Below are positions 56,326-63,639 of a stretch of 64,000 bases of DNA, piece after piece. Positions within the stretch are counted from its first letter, which is position 1; each line of letters opens with the position of its first letter. The stretch comes from Burkholderiales bacterium LSUCC0115 (GTDB lineage: Bacteria; Pseudomonadota; Gammaproteobacteria; Burkholderiales; Burkholderiaceae_A). The notes under the pieces are model-generated. The model had not been told where the DNA came from. It was given only the letters and a program-made list of their open reading frames with translations, and searched no databases. The translations under genes were made by a program, and so were the position numbers. Where the stretch lies: positions 206,547 through 270,546 of the forward strand of contig WJBW01000001.1 in assembly GCA_009646425.1 (NCBI GenBank), given 5' to 3'.

Positions 56326-57351
56326 TTACTTGGGCGCCTTTTCCACGAACTGGTTGGTGTAAGTGCGCTTGAGCTCAATGGTCTTGGGGTCAAACTTGGG
56401 ATCAAAAGCTGCCAGGGCCTTGAGCGCAGTCTCGGCACCGCTCGGGGAGATCACGCCATCGGGCGACATGGCCTCCTTCACATTCAGGAAGGTCGCCTTG
56501 TAGAGCGCGGGGTCACCCAGGTGGTAGCTGGCCGGCACGGCCTTGAGCACGTCGTCCGCACTGGCCTTAGCAATCCAACGGTTGGCTTTGACGATGGCAT
56601 TGGTCAGGGCCTGAGTCGCCTTGGGATACTTCTTGATGAAGTCTTCCGGAGCATACAAAGAACCCGCTGGCATGTCACCACCAAAGACCTTGCGAGTGGC
56701 GTCCATCTTCCGGGTGTCGGTTACCACCTTGATCGCGCCATCTTTCTCAAGCGTCGAGATGACGGGGTCTAGGTTGGAGATCGCATCGATCTGCCCGGAT
56801 TTCATGGCTGCAACAGCCCCGGCACCGGCACCCACACCAATAAACGAAACATCACTGGGCTTCACGCCACCGGCATCCAATACGAAACTCGCCACCATGT
56901 TCGTCGAAGAGCCGGGTGCGGTCACGCCAATTTTTTTACCCTTCAGGTCGGCGATGCCCTTGTAGTTGGCCATGGTCTTGGTGGAGACGGCCAACACGAT
57001 CTGGGGTGCGCGGGCCTGCTGCACAAAAGCAGTGAAGTATTGCTTCTTGGACTGCAGCTTGATGGTGTGCTCATAGGCGCCAGAGACCACATCGGCAGAA
57101 CCACCGACAACAGCCTGCAGGGCCTTGGAGCCGCCAGCGAAGTCAATGATCTCAACATTCACGCCCTCTTCCTTGAAGTAACCACGCTGCTCAGCAATGG
57201 TCAGGGGCAGGTAGTAGAACAGGCCCTTGCCGCCGACGGCGATGGTGACCTTGTCTTTGTCCGAGGCGGCCATGGCACTGGGCGCCAACAAAGCAGCCAA
57301 CAGTCCCAAGACTCCGCATTTGACGGACATGGATAGAAATGAGCGACGCAT
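56326..57351 (-). CDS. ABC transporter periplasmic substrate-binding protein (SsuA/THI5-like)
   Basis: The 341-residue protein has a signal peptide (about 1-28) and an NMT1/SsuA-type binding fold: LTIAEQRGYFKEEGVNVEI, DFAGGSKALQAVVGGSADVVSG, and LKGKKIGVTAPGSSTNMVAS. Ligands of the family include aliphatic sulfonates, nitrate, pyrimidine precursors of thiamine and aromatic acids. No TPP riboswitch was seen upstream, so thiamine precursors are not specially favoured. ATG at 57351 with a GAGGGG site; divergent from the CoA-transferase gene, which hints that the solute may feed that pathway. Confidence 0.9.
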   Translation of the reverse strand: MRRSFLSMSVKCGVLGLLAALLAPSAMAASDKDKVTIAVGGKGLFYYLPLTIAEQRGYFKEEGVNVEIIDFAGGSKALQAVVGGSADVVSGAYEHTIKLQSKKQYFTAFVQQARAPQIVLAVSTKTMANYKGIADLKGKKIGVTAPGSSTNMVASFVLDAGGVKPSDVSFIGVGAGAGAVAAMKSGQIDAISNLDPVISTLEKDGAIKVVTDTRKMDATRKVFGGDMPAGSLYAPEDFIKKYPKATQALTNAIVKANRWIAKASADDVLKAVPASYHLGDPALYKATFLNVKEAMSPDGVISPSGAETALKALAAFDPKFDPKTIELKRTYTNQFVEKAPK

Positions 57352-57516
57352 GGAGATCCCCTCGTGTTGTGTGGTGTGAAGAGTCAAAGTATGACCACCA
57401 CCCGCCAAAATGTTAGGTGTGCCCGACCCGGGATTTCCCTGAAGTGGCAAGCCTAAAGGTCCTGTTGCTACAGCGGATGACAACCATTGTTCAGGCGGCT
57501 CGGCATAGAATTTCGC

Positions 57517-58701
57517 ATGCTTCCTCTCTCAGACCTCAAAGTCCTGGAAATGGGCCAGCTCATCGCTGGTCCTTTCTGTGCCAAAACTCTGGCTGATTTC
57601 GGTGCCCAGGTGATCAAACTAGAGCCCCCTGAGGGCGGTGACCCGCTTCGCAACTGGCGGGTCATGCGCAACGACGTCTCGCTCTGGTGGCATATCCAAT
57701 CTCGAAACAAACAATCCGTGGGAGTCGACCTGCGTCAGCCCGAGGGCCAGGCCATTGCCCGACAGCTCGCCGCCCACACCGACATCCTGATTGAGAACTT
57801 CAGCCCCGGGACCCTCGAGAAATGGGGCATGGACTACGAGAGCCTCTCCAAGGACAACCCAGGACTGATCATGGTCCGCATCTCGGGCTTCGGTCAGACC
57901 GGCCCCTACCGCAAGAACCCTGGTTTCGGCGTAATCGGCGAGGCCATGGGAGGCCTGCGCTACCTCAGCGGCGAACCCGGCCGCAAGCCCGTTCGCGTCG
58001 GGATCTCCATTGGTGACACTCTTGCAGCCCTGCATGCGGTGGTCGGCATCTTTGCGGCACTGGAGGCTCGGCGCAAGACCGGCAAAGGACAGGTGGTGGA
58101 CGTGGCCCTGTCCGAGTCGGTCTTCAATGTCATGGAGAGTCTTCTGCCCGAATACTGTCAGGCCGGTATCGTTCGTGAGCCTGCTGGCTCTGCCCTGCCT
58201 GGCATCACGCCATCGAATGCCTACAGCTGCGTGGACGGGCTGGTTCTGATTGCCGGTAATGGTGACGGCATTTACCGCCGCCTCATGGAGACCATCGGTC
58301 GCGAAGACCTGAGAGACGATCCAGAACTGGCCAACAATGCGGGCCGGGCCAAACAAGCCGATCGCATCGATAGCGCCATTGGCGAGTTCACGGCTGGCCG
58401 CACCGTAACGGATGTCATCGCCCTACTCGAGGCGGCCCGTGTACCGGTGGGTCGCGTCTATACCGCGAAGGACATTGCCGAAGATCCGCAGTACCAAGCC
58501 CGTGAGATGCTGATTCAGACCACAGCCTACGATGGCGAGCCCCTCACCCAGCCCGGCATCGTGCCCAAACTCTCGGCTACCCCCGGTCAGATCGTCCATC
58601 GTGCGCCCACGATCGGTGAACACACAGACCAGGTCCTCAAAGAGGCAGGCTTCGACGAATCAGCACTGGCCGAACTTCGGCAAAAAGGAGTCATCAAGTG
58701 A
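57517..58701 (+). CDS. Family III CoA-transferase (CaiB/BaiF)
   Basis: The 394-residue enzyme moves CoA between carboxylic acids. Typical features: LEMGQLIAGPFCAKTLADFGA, EPPEGGDPLRNW, the DLRQPEGQ segment and catalytic Asp167 in VGISIGDTLAALHA; also RKTGKGQVVDVALSES. ATG at 57517; an upstream in-frame ATG lacks support. The stop overlaps the GTG of the lyase gene, so the two form an operon, probably activating a dicarboxylic or branched acid to its CoA ester for cleavage. The acid is unknown. Confidence 0.93.
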   Translation: MLPLSDLKVLEMGQLIAGPFCAKTLADFGAQVIKLEPPEGGDPLRNWRVMRNDVSLWWHIQSRNKQSVGVDLRQPEGQAIARQLAAHTDILIENFSPGTLEKWGMDYESLSKDNPGLIMVRISGFGQTGPYRKNPGFGVIGEAMGGLRYLSGEPGRKPVRVGISIGDTLAALHAVVGIFAALEARRKTGKGQVVDVALSESVFNVMESLLPEYCQAGIVREPAGSALPGITPSNAYSCVDGLVLIAGNGDGIYRRLMETIGREDLRDDPELANNAGRAKQADRIDSAIGEFTAGRTVTDVIALLEAARVPVGRVYTAKDIAEDPQYQAREMLIQTTAYDGEPLTQPGIVPKLSATPGQIVHRAPTIGEHTDQVLKEAGFDESALAELRQKGVIK

Positions 58702-59633
58702 CCAATCAATTTCCACCCAGCGTCGTTCTCTGCGACGTATCACCCCGCGACGGCCTGCAAAACGAATGCAAGCCGATTGCCACTGCTGACAAGATCGCAT
58801 TGGTTCAAGGGTTGATTGATGCTGGCATGCCCCGTGTAGAGGTAACCTCTTTTGTCTCACCCAAGGCCATCCCGCAGATGGCCGATGCGCAAGAGGTCAT
58901 GCTGGGCCTTCAGCGAAAGCCCGGCGTGGAGCTGGTCGTCCTGGTGCCCAACCAGAAAGGCGCCGAGCGGGCCTTGGCCTGCCGACCCGATGAACTCAAC
59001 CTGGTGATGTCAGTGACCGAATCTCACAGTCGAGCCAACCTGCGCATGAGCCCGCAAGAGTCCTTCGAAAAACTCAAAGAGGTCGTGACCGCAACTCGAG
59101 ATCAGGTCAAGCTCAATGTGTCCTTGTCTTGCAGTTTCGGCTGCCCCTTCGAAGGCGATGTGGCGACCGATCAGGTGCTGCACTGGGTCAAGGCCTTCGC
59201 GGACCTGGGCGTGACTGGCGTGTCGCTCTGTGACACCACGGGCATGGCTTTTCCGAGCCAGGTCAGAGAGCTGGTGGGACGGGTGCAAGACCAATCACCA
59301 GCCACGCGCATCACCCTGCACTTTCACAACAGCCGAGGGCTTGGGCTGACCAATGTCTTTGAGGGATTAAGGGCTGGTGTGCAGCACTACGATGCCTGCA
59401 CGGGCGGGATTGGTGGCTGCCCCTATGCGCCCGGTGCGAGCGGAAACGCCTGCATGGAGGACATCGTTCACGCCCTGCACTGCGAGGGGATTCAGACTGG
59501 GGTCGACCTGAACAAGCTGCTGCAGGTCTCGAAGGGTCTTGGGGAATTGTTAGAGCACCCGCTCAGCGGACAGGTGGTCTATGCGGGCCCCCGATCCAGG
59601 ACCTACGCCCTGGATCAGGCCAAAGCCCAATAA
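58698..59633 (+). CDS. Hydroxymethylglutaryl-CoA lyase family protein
   Basis: The 311-residue TIM-barrel lyase has the DVSPRDGLQNE N-terminal metal/Arg motif (13-23), the TSFVSPKAIPQMADA segment, the metal-binding HFHNSRG near 205, and the HMG-CoA-lyase signature with catalytic Cys in GGIGGCPYAPGASGN near 236. It cleaves 3-hydroxy-3-methylglutaryl-CoA or a close analogue to acetyl-CoA plus a keto acid. GTG start overlaps the CoA-transferase stop. Such transferase-lyase pairs occur in leucine, itaconate-like or aromatic side-chain catabolism. Confidence 0.9.
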   Translation: MTNQFPPSVVLCDVSPRDGLQNECKPIATADKIALVQGLIDAGMPRVEVTSFVSPKAIPQMADAQEVMLGLQRKPGVELVVLVPNQKGAERALACRPDELNLVMSVTESHSRANLRMSPQESFEKLKEVVTATRDQVKLNVSLSCSFGCPFEGDVATDQVLHWVKAFADLGVTGVSLCDTTGMAFPSQVRELVGRVQDQSPATRITLHFHNSRGLGLTNVFEGLRAGVQHYDACTGGIGGCPYAPGASGNACMEDIVHALHCEGIQTGVDLNKLLQVSKGLGELLEHPLSGQVVYAGPRSRTYALDQAKAQ

Positions 59634-59639
59634 GCAGCC

Positions 59640-60062
59640 TTAGGGCTTGAGGTAGGCAAAGCCCTGTTTGAGCTGCAGGGTAGCCACCTCAGCAACGCCG
59701 GACGGCACCATAACGGCCTCGGGCGAGAGGGTCTTGGTATCCAGGTTGCGAGACTTGAAGGTGTTGGCGCAAGCGCGGAACTCTACGCCACGGGCTTTCA
59801 GAGTCTGCATGGTGGCCTCGAAAGGATTGCCGTTTTTATCCTTGGCTCCTTCCAGCATGAAATCGATCCCCTTGCTGTGTCCCACCACAACGACCTTGGT
59901 GTCCTTGGGCATGGCATTGAGCAGGTTCTTGACGTTGTTCAAAACGGCCGGGGCTTTATCGGTTCCCTCGTTGATGTGCACAACGACTTTTTCTGCCGCC
60001 ATGGCAGCAGCCGAACTGATCATCAGGGCGGTGGCAATGACTGCGGATTGAATGGCCTTCAT
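59640..60062 (-). CDS. Secreted DsrE-like protein
   Basis: The 140-residue protein has a signal peptide (about 1-23) and a DsrE/DsrF-like fold: KVVVHINEGTDKAPAVLNNVKNLL, VVVVGHSKGIDFML and a single conserved cysteine (Cys98 in VEFRACANTF). The DsrE family carries sulfur as cysteine persulfide; exported members are poorly characterised. It is divergent from the single-Cys redoxin gene and convergent with the lyase gene. Confidence 0.85.
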   Translation of the reverse strand: MKAIQSAVIATALMISSAAAMAAEKVVVHINEGTDKAPAVLNNVKNLLNAMPKDTKVVVVGHSKGIDFMLEGAKDKNGNPFEATMQTLKARGVEFRACANTFKSRNLDTKTLSPEAVMVPSGVAEVATLQLKQGFAYLKP

Positions 60063-60178
60063 GTTTTTCAGTCTCCTGGTTGTTGAAGTTTTTGAGTGTA
60101 TGAACTTTTCTTTTGAAATGGATTCATATCGTCAGAACTGTAACTCAGACACCGATCAACCGACCAATCGCCCAGATC

Positions 60179-60814
60179 ATGCACTGCAAAAACAAGCCCA
60201 TCCAGACCACCAAACGCACCGTCCTGCAAGTCGGCTTGGCCCTGTCGCTGCTGCCCTTCGGACAGGCCGCACTGGCTGTGTCGGCGGGCCAGCCCGCACC
60301 GACCATTGCCCTGCAGACTCTCGATGGCAAACCGATTGGATCAGCCGATCTCAAGAACAAATGGGTTGTGTTGGAGTGGACCAACCCTGGCTGCCCCTTT
60401 GTTCAGAAGCATTACCAGGCTGGCAACATGCAGGCGACTCAGGCGGCTGTTTTGAAGGCAGGCTTTACCTGGGTGCAGATCAACTCCACCAACCCTGGTC
60501 ATCAGGATTACAAAGCCCCCAATGACATGGCCGCCTGGAATAGCCAGATGAAGGCCCAGGTCAGCCTGGCCACTTTGGATCCCAATGGGGTGACTGGCAA
60601 AGCCTTCGGTGCCAAAACGACTCCCCAAATGGTCATCATCAACCCCCAGGGCACAGTGGTCTACAACGGTGCCATCGACAGCATTCGCTCAGCCAGCCAA
60701 GCCGATATCTCAAAAGCAACCAACTATGTCTTGAAGGCAGTCACCGAGATCAAGGCAGGCAAGCCGGTCTCAGAGCCCGAGACCACCCCCTACGGCTGCT
60801 CGATCAAGTACTAG
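60179..60814 (+). CDS. Secreted thioredoxin-fold (redoxin/AhpC-TSA) protein
   Basis: The roughly 211-residue protein has a basic N-region and signal peptide (about 1-33) and a redoxin domain: APTIALQTLDGKPIGSADLKNK, WTNPGCPFVQKHY with Cys72 as the only thiol in the active-site loop (CxxV rather than CxxC), and KTTPQMVIINPQGTVVYNGAID. It ends with a conserved-looking YGCSIKY. The CPFV motif is seen in exported thiol-peroxidase-like relatives. The ATG at 60179 is preferred to a TTG at 60113; no strong ribosome-binding site is visible for either. Confidence 0.85.
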   Translation: MHCKNKPIQTTKRTVLQVGLALSLLPFGQAALAVSAGQPAPTIALQTLDGKPIGSADLKNKWVVLEWTNPGCPFVQKHYQAGNMQATQAAVLKAGFTWVQINSTNPGHQDYKAPNDMAAWNSQMKAQVSLATLDPNGVTGKAFGAKTTPQMVIINPQGTVVYNGAIDSIRSASQADISKATNYVLKAVTEIKAGKPVSEPETTPYGCSIKY

Positions 60815-60829
60815 AGGAAAAGGACTGGT

Positions 60830-61279
60830 CTATTTGGCTGCAGGGTTTGAGCCGCCGAAAGTGGCGGGCAGCTCGAGCCCCTGGGCCACCAGCGACAAGG
60901 CGCTGTTCTGCGCCACATTGCCGGCGATCTCGAGATCGCTGGTCTGCTGACCAGCACAAGCCGATTTGATCTTGGCAGCATCGACCTGATCATAGGTATC
61001 CAACACTGCATTGGTCGCAATCACCGGCAGGGCCAACAGGCCGCCAGAGAGCACAATCAGAGTGGGACCAGCAATCAGCCGCGAGGTCTTGATGGTCTCG
61101 TGGGTGTTCACCGAGGCCAACGCACCTTTGCAAGAATTGGACTGAAAATCGGCATGCTCGGTATCCAATGACTTCGCCACCCGTGCGGATTGGCTGGCGC
61201 AACCGGTCAGTACCAATGCCGCGCCGAAGACTGCCAGCACGAGCTTGAAAGACCTGCTTCTGTGACCGAAAGATGCCAA
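60830..61279 (-). CDS. Small putative lipoprotein
   Basis: A protein of about 149 residues with a lipoprotein signal: Arg-containing N-region, hydrophobic LVLAVFGAALVL and lipobox LTGC with the acylated Cys near residue 27. A helical membrane-like stretch (LIVLSGGLLALPVIATNAVLD) lies in the middle. No family recognised. The open frame reaches 61399, but the TTG at 61279 gives the best signal peptide; start confidence is low. It is convergent with the redoxin gene. Confidence 0.65.
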   Translation of the reverse strand: MASFGHRSRSFKLVLAVFGAALVLTGCASQSARVAKSLDTEHADFQSNSCKGALASVNTHETIKTSRLIAGPTLIVLSGGLLALPVIATNAVLDTYDQVDAAKIKSACAGQQTSDLEIAGNVAQNSALSLVAQGLELPATFGGSNPAAK

Positions 61280-61388
61280 AGCGAGCCCACCATGGATACC
61301 AAGGCCGTCCAGACTACCGCAGAATAAAGTGTCTAGACAACTGACCGTCCGATGAATTGGACATCTTTGGGTTGCGCTCAGACAACAA

Positions 61389-61410
61389 AAAGCCCTCATC
61401 TGAGGGCTTT
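61389..61410 (-). terminator. Terminator of a lost leftward tRNA-type unit
   Basis: A perfect 9-bp stem AAAGCCCTC / GAGGGCTTT with a 4-nt loop; on the minus strand it is followed by TTTTGTTG. It lies one base beyond the CCA end of the tRNA-like fragment, the normal place for a tRNA terminator. Confidence 0.75.
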
Positions 61411-61411
61411 G

Positions 61412-61425
61412 TGGCGGAGACGGAG
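61412..61425 (-). other. tRNA-Ser-like 3' end, possible attachment-site remnant
   Basis: On the minus strand this reads CTCCGTCTCCGCCA. CGTCTCC plus G plus CCA is what the 3' acceptor strand, discriminator and CCA of a tRNA-Ser starting GGAGACG would look like. No T arm (TTCGA) precedes it: it is joined to AT-rich DNA. The last nine bases match the 3' end of the tRNA-Ser(CGA) at 21250. Interpreted as an att half-site left when an element inserted into a tRNA-Ser gene. Confidence 0.5.
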
Positions 61426-61500
61426 TCCGCTCTTTTAAAATTACTAAGCACTTGATTTATATGGTAAAATATTTTTTATTGGCGCTCATTGCTTGATTAT

Positions 61501-61516
61501 GTACCACATGTTGTAC
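61501..61516. repeat. 16-bp near-palindrome
   Basis: GTACCACATGTTGTAC is palindromic except for one mismatched pair. It lies 76 bp inside the putative island edge and could be an operator or a recombinase arm site. Function unknown. Confidence 0.45.
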
Positions 61517-61745
61517 CACCCTGATCGCTAGTAGCACCGGCCTGACAGATTCACGGTCACCCCGAATATGGCGCCCATGCGCTGCTTGATGGGGGGGTGG
61601 GGTAGCGTCGAACTGCGACTGTAATTGGCACCCTCCCAGCCACAAAAATGCGCGCCCGATCCTCCGACCCCCCCAAAAAAAAACGATCATATAGCTCTTA
61701 GAGGTACCATGATCCAAGAGCTCTGCGAACCATGGGGGAACGACG

Positions 61746-63548
61746 ATGGCACTACTCCGAACCAACGAATACTTCGGAACAACAGGAAATGACTCCCTGG
61801 TCTCTTCGAGCAACAGCACCACGTTCGGCCTGAGCGGAAATGACACCCTAACCTCATTGGCATACACGAGCTATAACTTCCTAGCTGGAGGCGCCGGCAA
61901 TGACACCTACTACGTTGGGTACGGAGCCGCTATTACGATCGTAGATACGGGGGGAACAGATCGGATCGTCGCTAGTCGACTAGGCTTTTACGACGCCTAC
62001 ACATATGCATTTACGGTGGATGGCGGAAAGCACATAGTCGCCTTTAGCGAGTACTACGGAGATCAAGTAGCGATCGCTAACTGGCGAGATTCCACTTTTG
62101 CCGTCGAATCAATCACCCTGAAAGACGGGACCTACTCTTTTGACTACATAGCCTCCGTACTACCCAGCACCACCGGCTATCTCGGAGACTTTTCATCAGA
62201 GTACCTTGCAGCGAACGGCATCCTACCCGTCGGAACGACCAGTAGTGATGTTCTTGAATTCATCAACCACGTTTCAACAACAGAACAAGAAAAAAATGCA
62301 GCTCTCTCCCGGCCTACCTACGTAATAACGGGACCGTCCTCTATAGATGAAGGCTCCACCGGGTCCTTCCTGCTGCAAACAACAGGACTATCAAGCGGTG
62401 CGTCAGTAACCTATTCTGTGTCCGGAGTTTCTTCTGATGATATTGATTCTGGCTCGCTTACGGCGACGGCCACTGTCAACAACTCCGGTCAAGCGACAAT
62501 CAGTTTGGGAATCAAAGAGGACCAATTGACTGAAGGGCGTGAGCAGCTAACTATCTCCGTAGCCAACGGTGCTGCTGCCACCTCAACCTACATCAACGAT
62601 ACATCAACTACCCCTATCAATCCGACAGTAACCATCCGCGCTGATGCCCAATCTTATCTTGAAGGAGAGGAAGCAACCTTTACAGTGGAAACAACCGGAT
62701 ACTCGGAAGGAACCGAGATTCCCTGGTATGTGATGTTCAACGCCCTGTCCATTAATGAGCATTCATTTCAATTACAAGACATTGCAGGCACAAACGGCGA
62801 AGCGGCAGCAAACATTGATGACCGGGGTTACGCAACCATCGATGTAAATGGACGCGCAACAATTTCGATTCCAATAAAACTTGACAGCGTCTCTGAGGAT
62901 ACGGAAGTCCTACAAGTAACGGTGCAGAGACCAAACTCGCTATCAGTATCATCCGTATTCGTTGATATCTTTGATGTCCAGGCGGGTTCCCCACCCACAT
63001 CTAATCTTGTCTCAAAGAGCTACTCAGTGTCGTCTACCGCAGCAACAGTGCGATCATCGGATGGCGGACAGACATGGACCGTAATGACTCCATCAGGAAC
63101 CGAGACACTCTCCAATTACGATCGCCTCAGCTTCTCAGACAAAACAATCGCACTGGACTTTGATGAGGGCGAAGCTGGTTATAACGCTGCCACCATGATC
63201 GGAGCAGCTTTCGGTGCTGAGTACATTGACCAGTACTTTGGGACTGGAGTCACTCTCTTTGATGCCGGCATGACCGTGTCACAGATCGCCCAGCTGATCG
63301 TCGATACAGGTTTGATTGAGGGAATGGTTGGTTCGACGAACAAAGCTTGGATTGATCACGTCTACGAAAACGTTGTTGGAGCCGCTCCCGATGCGTTTAC
63401 GTCCGCCGCCTTCAGTACCCTACTTTCCAATGGCACTTACACGAAGGCAGGTCTTCTCGAGCTAGCAGCAGGCGTAGACGCCCTCGAAACGCAAATAGAT
63501 CTTGTAGGGCTGCAGAGTTACGGCCTGGACTACCTGTCATTCATATAG
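61746..63548 (+). CDS. RTX/Calx-beta-like surface or type I-secreted protein
   Basis: The 600-residue protein has no N-terminal signal. The N-terminus has degenerate RTX-type motifs (TTGNDSL at 12, LSGNDTLTS at 29, GGAGNDTYYVG at 48), then a beta-rich region. Two Ig/Calx-beta-like modules follow, each beginning with a Pro/Val strand and a glutamate-rich turn (SSIDEGSTGSFLLQTTG near 198 and QSYLEGEEATFTVETTG near 303) and including an EDQLTEGREQLTI-type strand. The C-terminal part (from YDRLSFSDKTIALDFDEG near 460) is the helical tail seen in some RTX type I substrates, and the protein ends hydrophobic (GLDYLSFI). Probably an adhesin or S-layer-like secreted protein. Lower G+C than neighbours. 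Confidence 0.75.
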   Translation: MALLRTNEYFGTTGNDSLVSSSNSTTFGLSGNDTLTSLAYTSYNFLAGGAGNDTYYVGYGAAITIVDTGGTDRIVASRLGFYDAYTYAFTVDGGKHIVAFSEYYGDQVAIANWRDSTFAVESITLKDGTYSFDYIASVLPSTTGYLGDFSSEYLAANGILPVGTTSSDVLEFINHVSTTEQEKNAALSRPTYVITGPSSIDEGSTGSFLLQTTGLSSGASVTYSVSGVSSDDIDSGSLTATATVNNSGQATISLGIKEDQLTEGREQLTISVANGAAATSTYINDTSTTPINPTVTIRADAQSYLEGEEATFTVETTGYSEGTEIPWYVMFNALSINEHSFQLQDIAGTNGEAAANIDDRGYATIDVNGRATISIPIKLDSVSEDTEVLQVTVQRPNSLSVSSVFVDIFDVQAGSPPTSNLVSKSYSVSSTAATVRSSDGGQTWTVMTPSGTETLSNYDRLSFSDKTIALDFDEGEAGYNAATMIGAAFGAEYIDQYFGTGVTLFDAGMTVSQIAQLIVDTGLIEGMVGSTNKAWIDHVYENVVGAAPDAFTSAAFSTLLSNGTYTKAGLLELAAGVDALETQIDLVGLQSYGLDYLSFI

Positions 63549-63639
63549 GTCGGATCCTGTCGTTATCACCATCTCTAATAGCCGTGCAAATCTGGCCGCA
63601 CCCGCGCCTCAAAGTCTGTCAATTGATGGGGAATTGGTA

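Larger units (their letters stand above)
61280..61745. other. 466-bp gap: tRNA-like 3' end, palindrome and homopolymer tracts
   Basis: No credible protein gene. A minus-strand open frame at 61457-61867 overlaps the next gene and has no recognisable domain. From left to right the gap holds a terminator hairpin, a tRNA-Ser-like 3' end, an AT-rich stretch (61435-61500), a 16-bp near-palindrome (61501-61516), a G7 run (61591-61597), a C7A9 run (61668-61683) and a 7-bp inverted repeat AGCTCTT/AAGAGCT (61693-61722). Confidence 0.7.

Noticed and set aside
57352-57516. TPP riboswitch upstream of the THI5/SsuA-like binding protein
   Set aside because: The conserved CTGAGA and ACCTGA-type elements are absent on both strands of the gap.
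61457-61867. Minus-strand open frame of 136 codons next to the tRNA-Ser-like end, considered as an integrase remnant
   Set aside because: It starts inside the RTX-like gene, shows no tyrosine-recombinase Arg-His-Arg-Tyr residues, and its composition is that of a chance frame.
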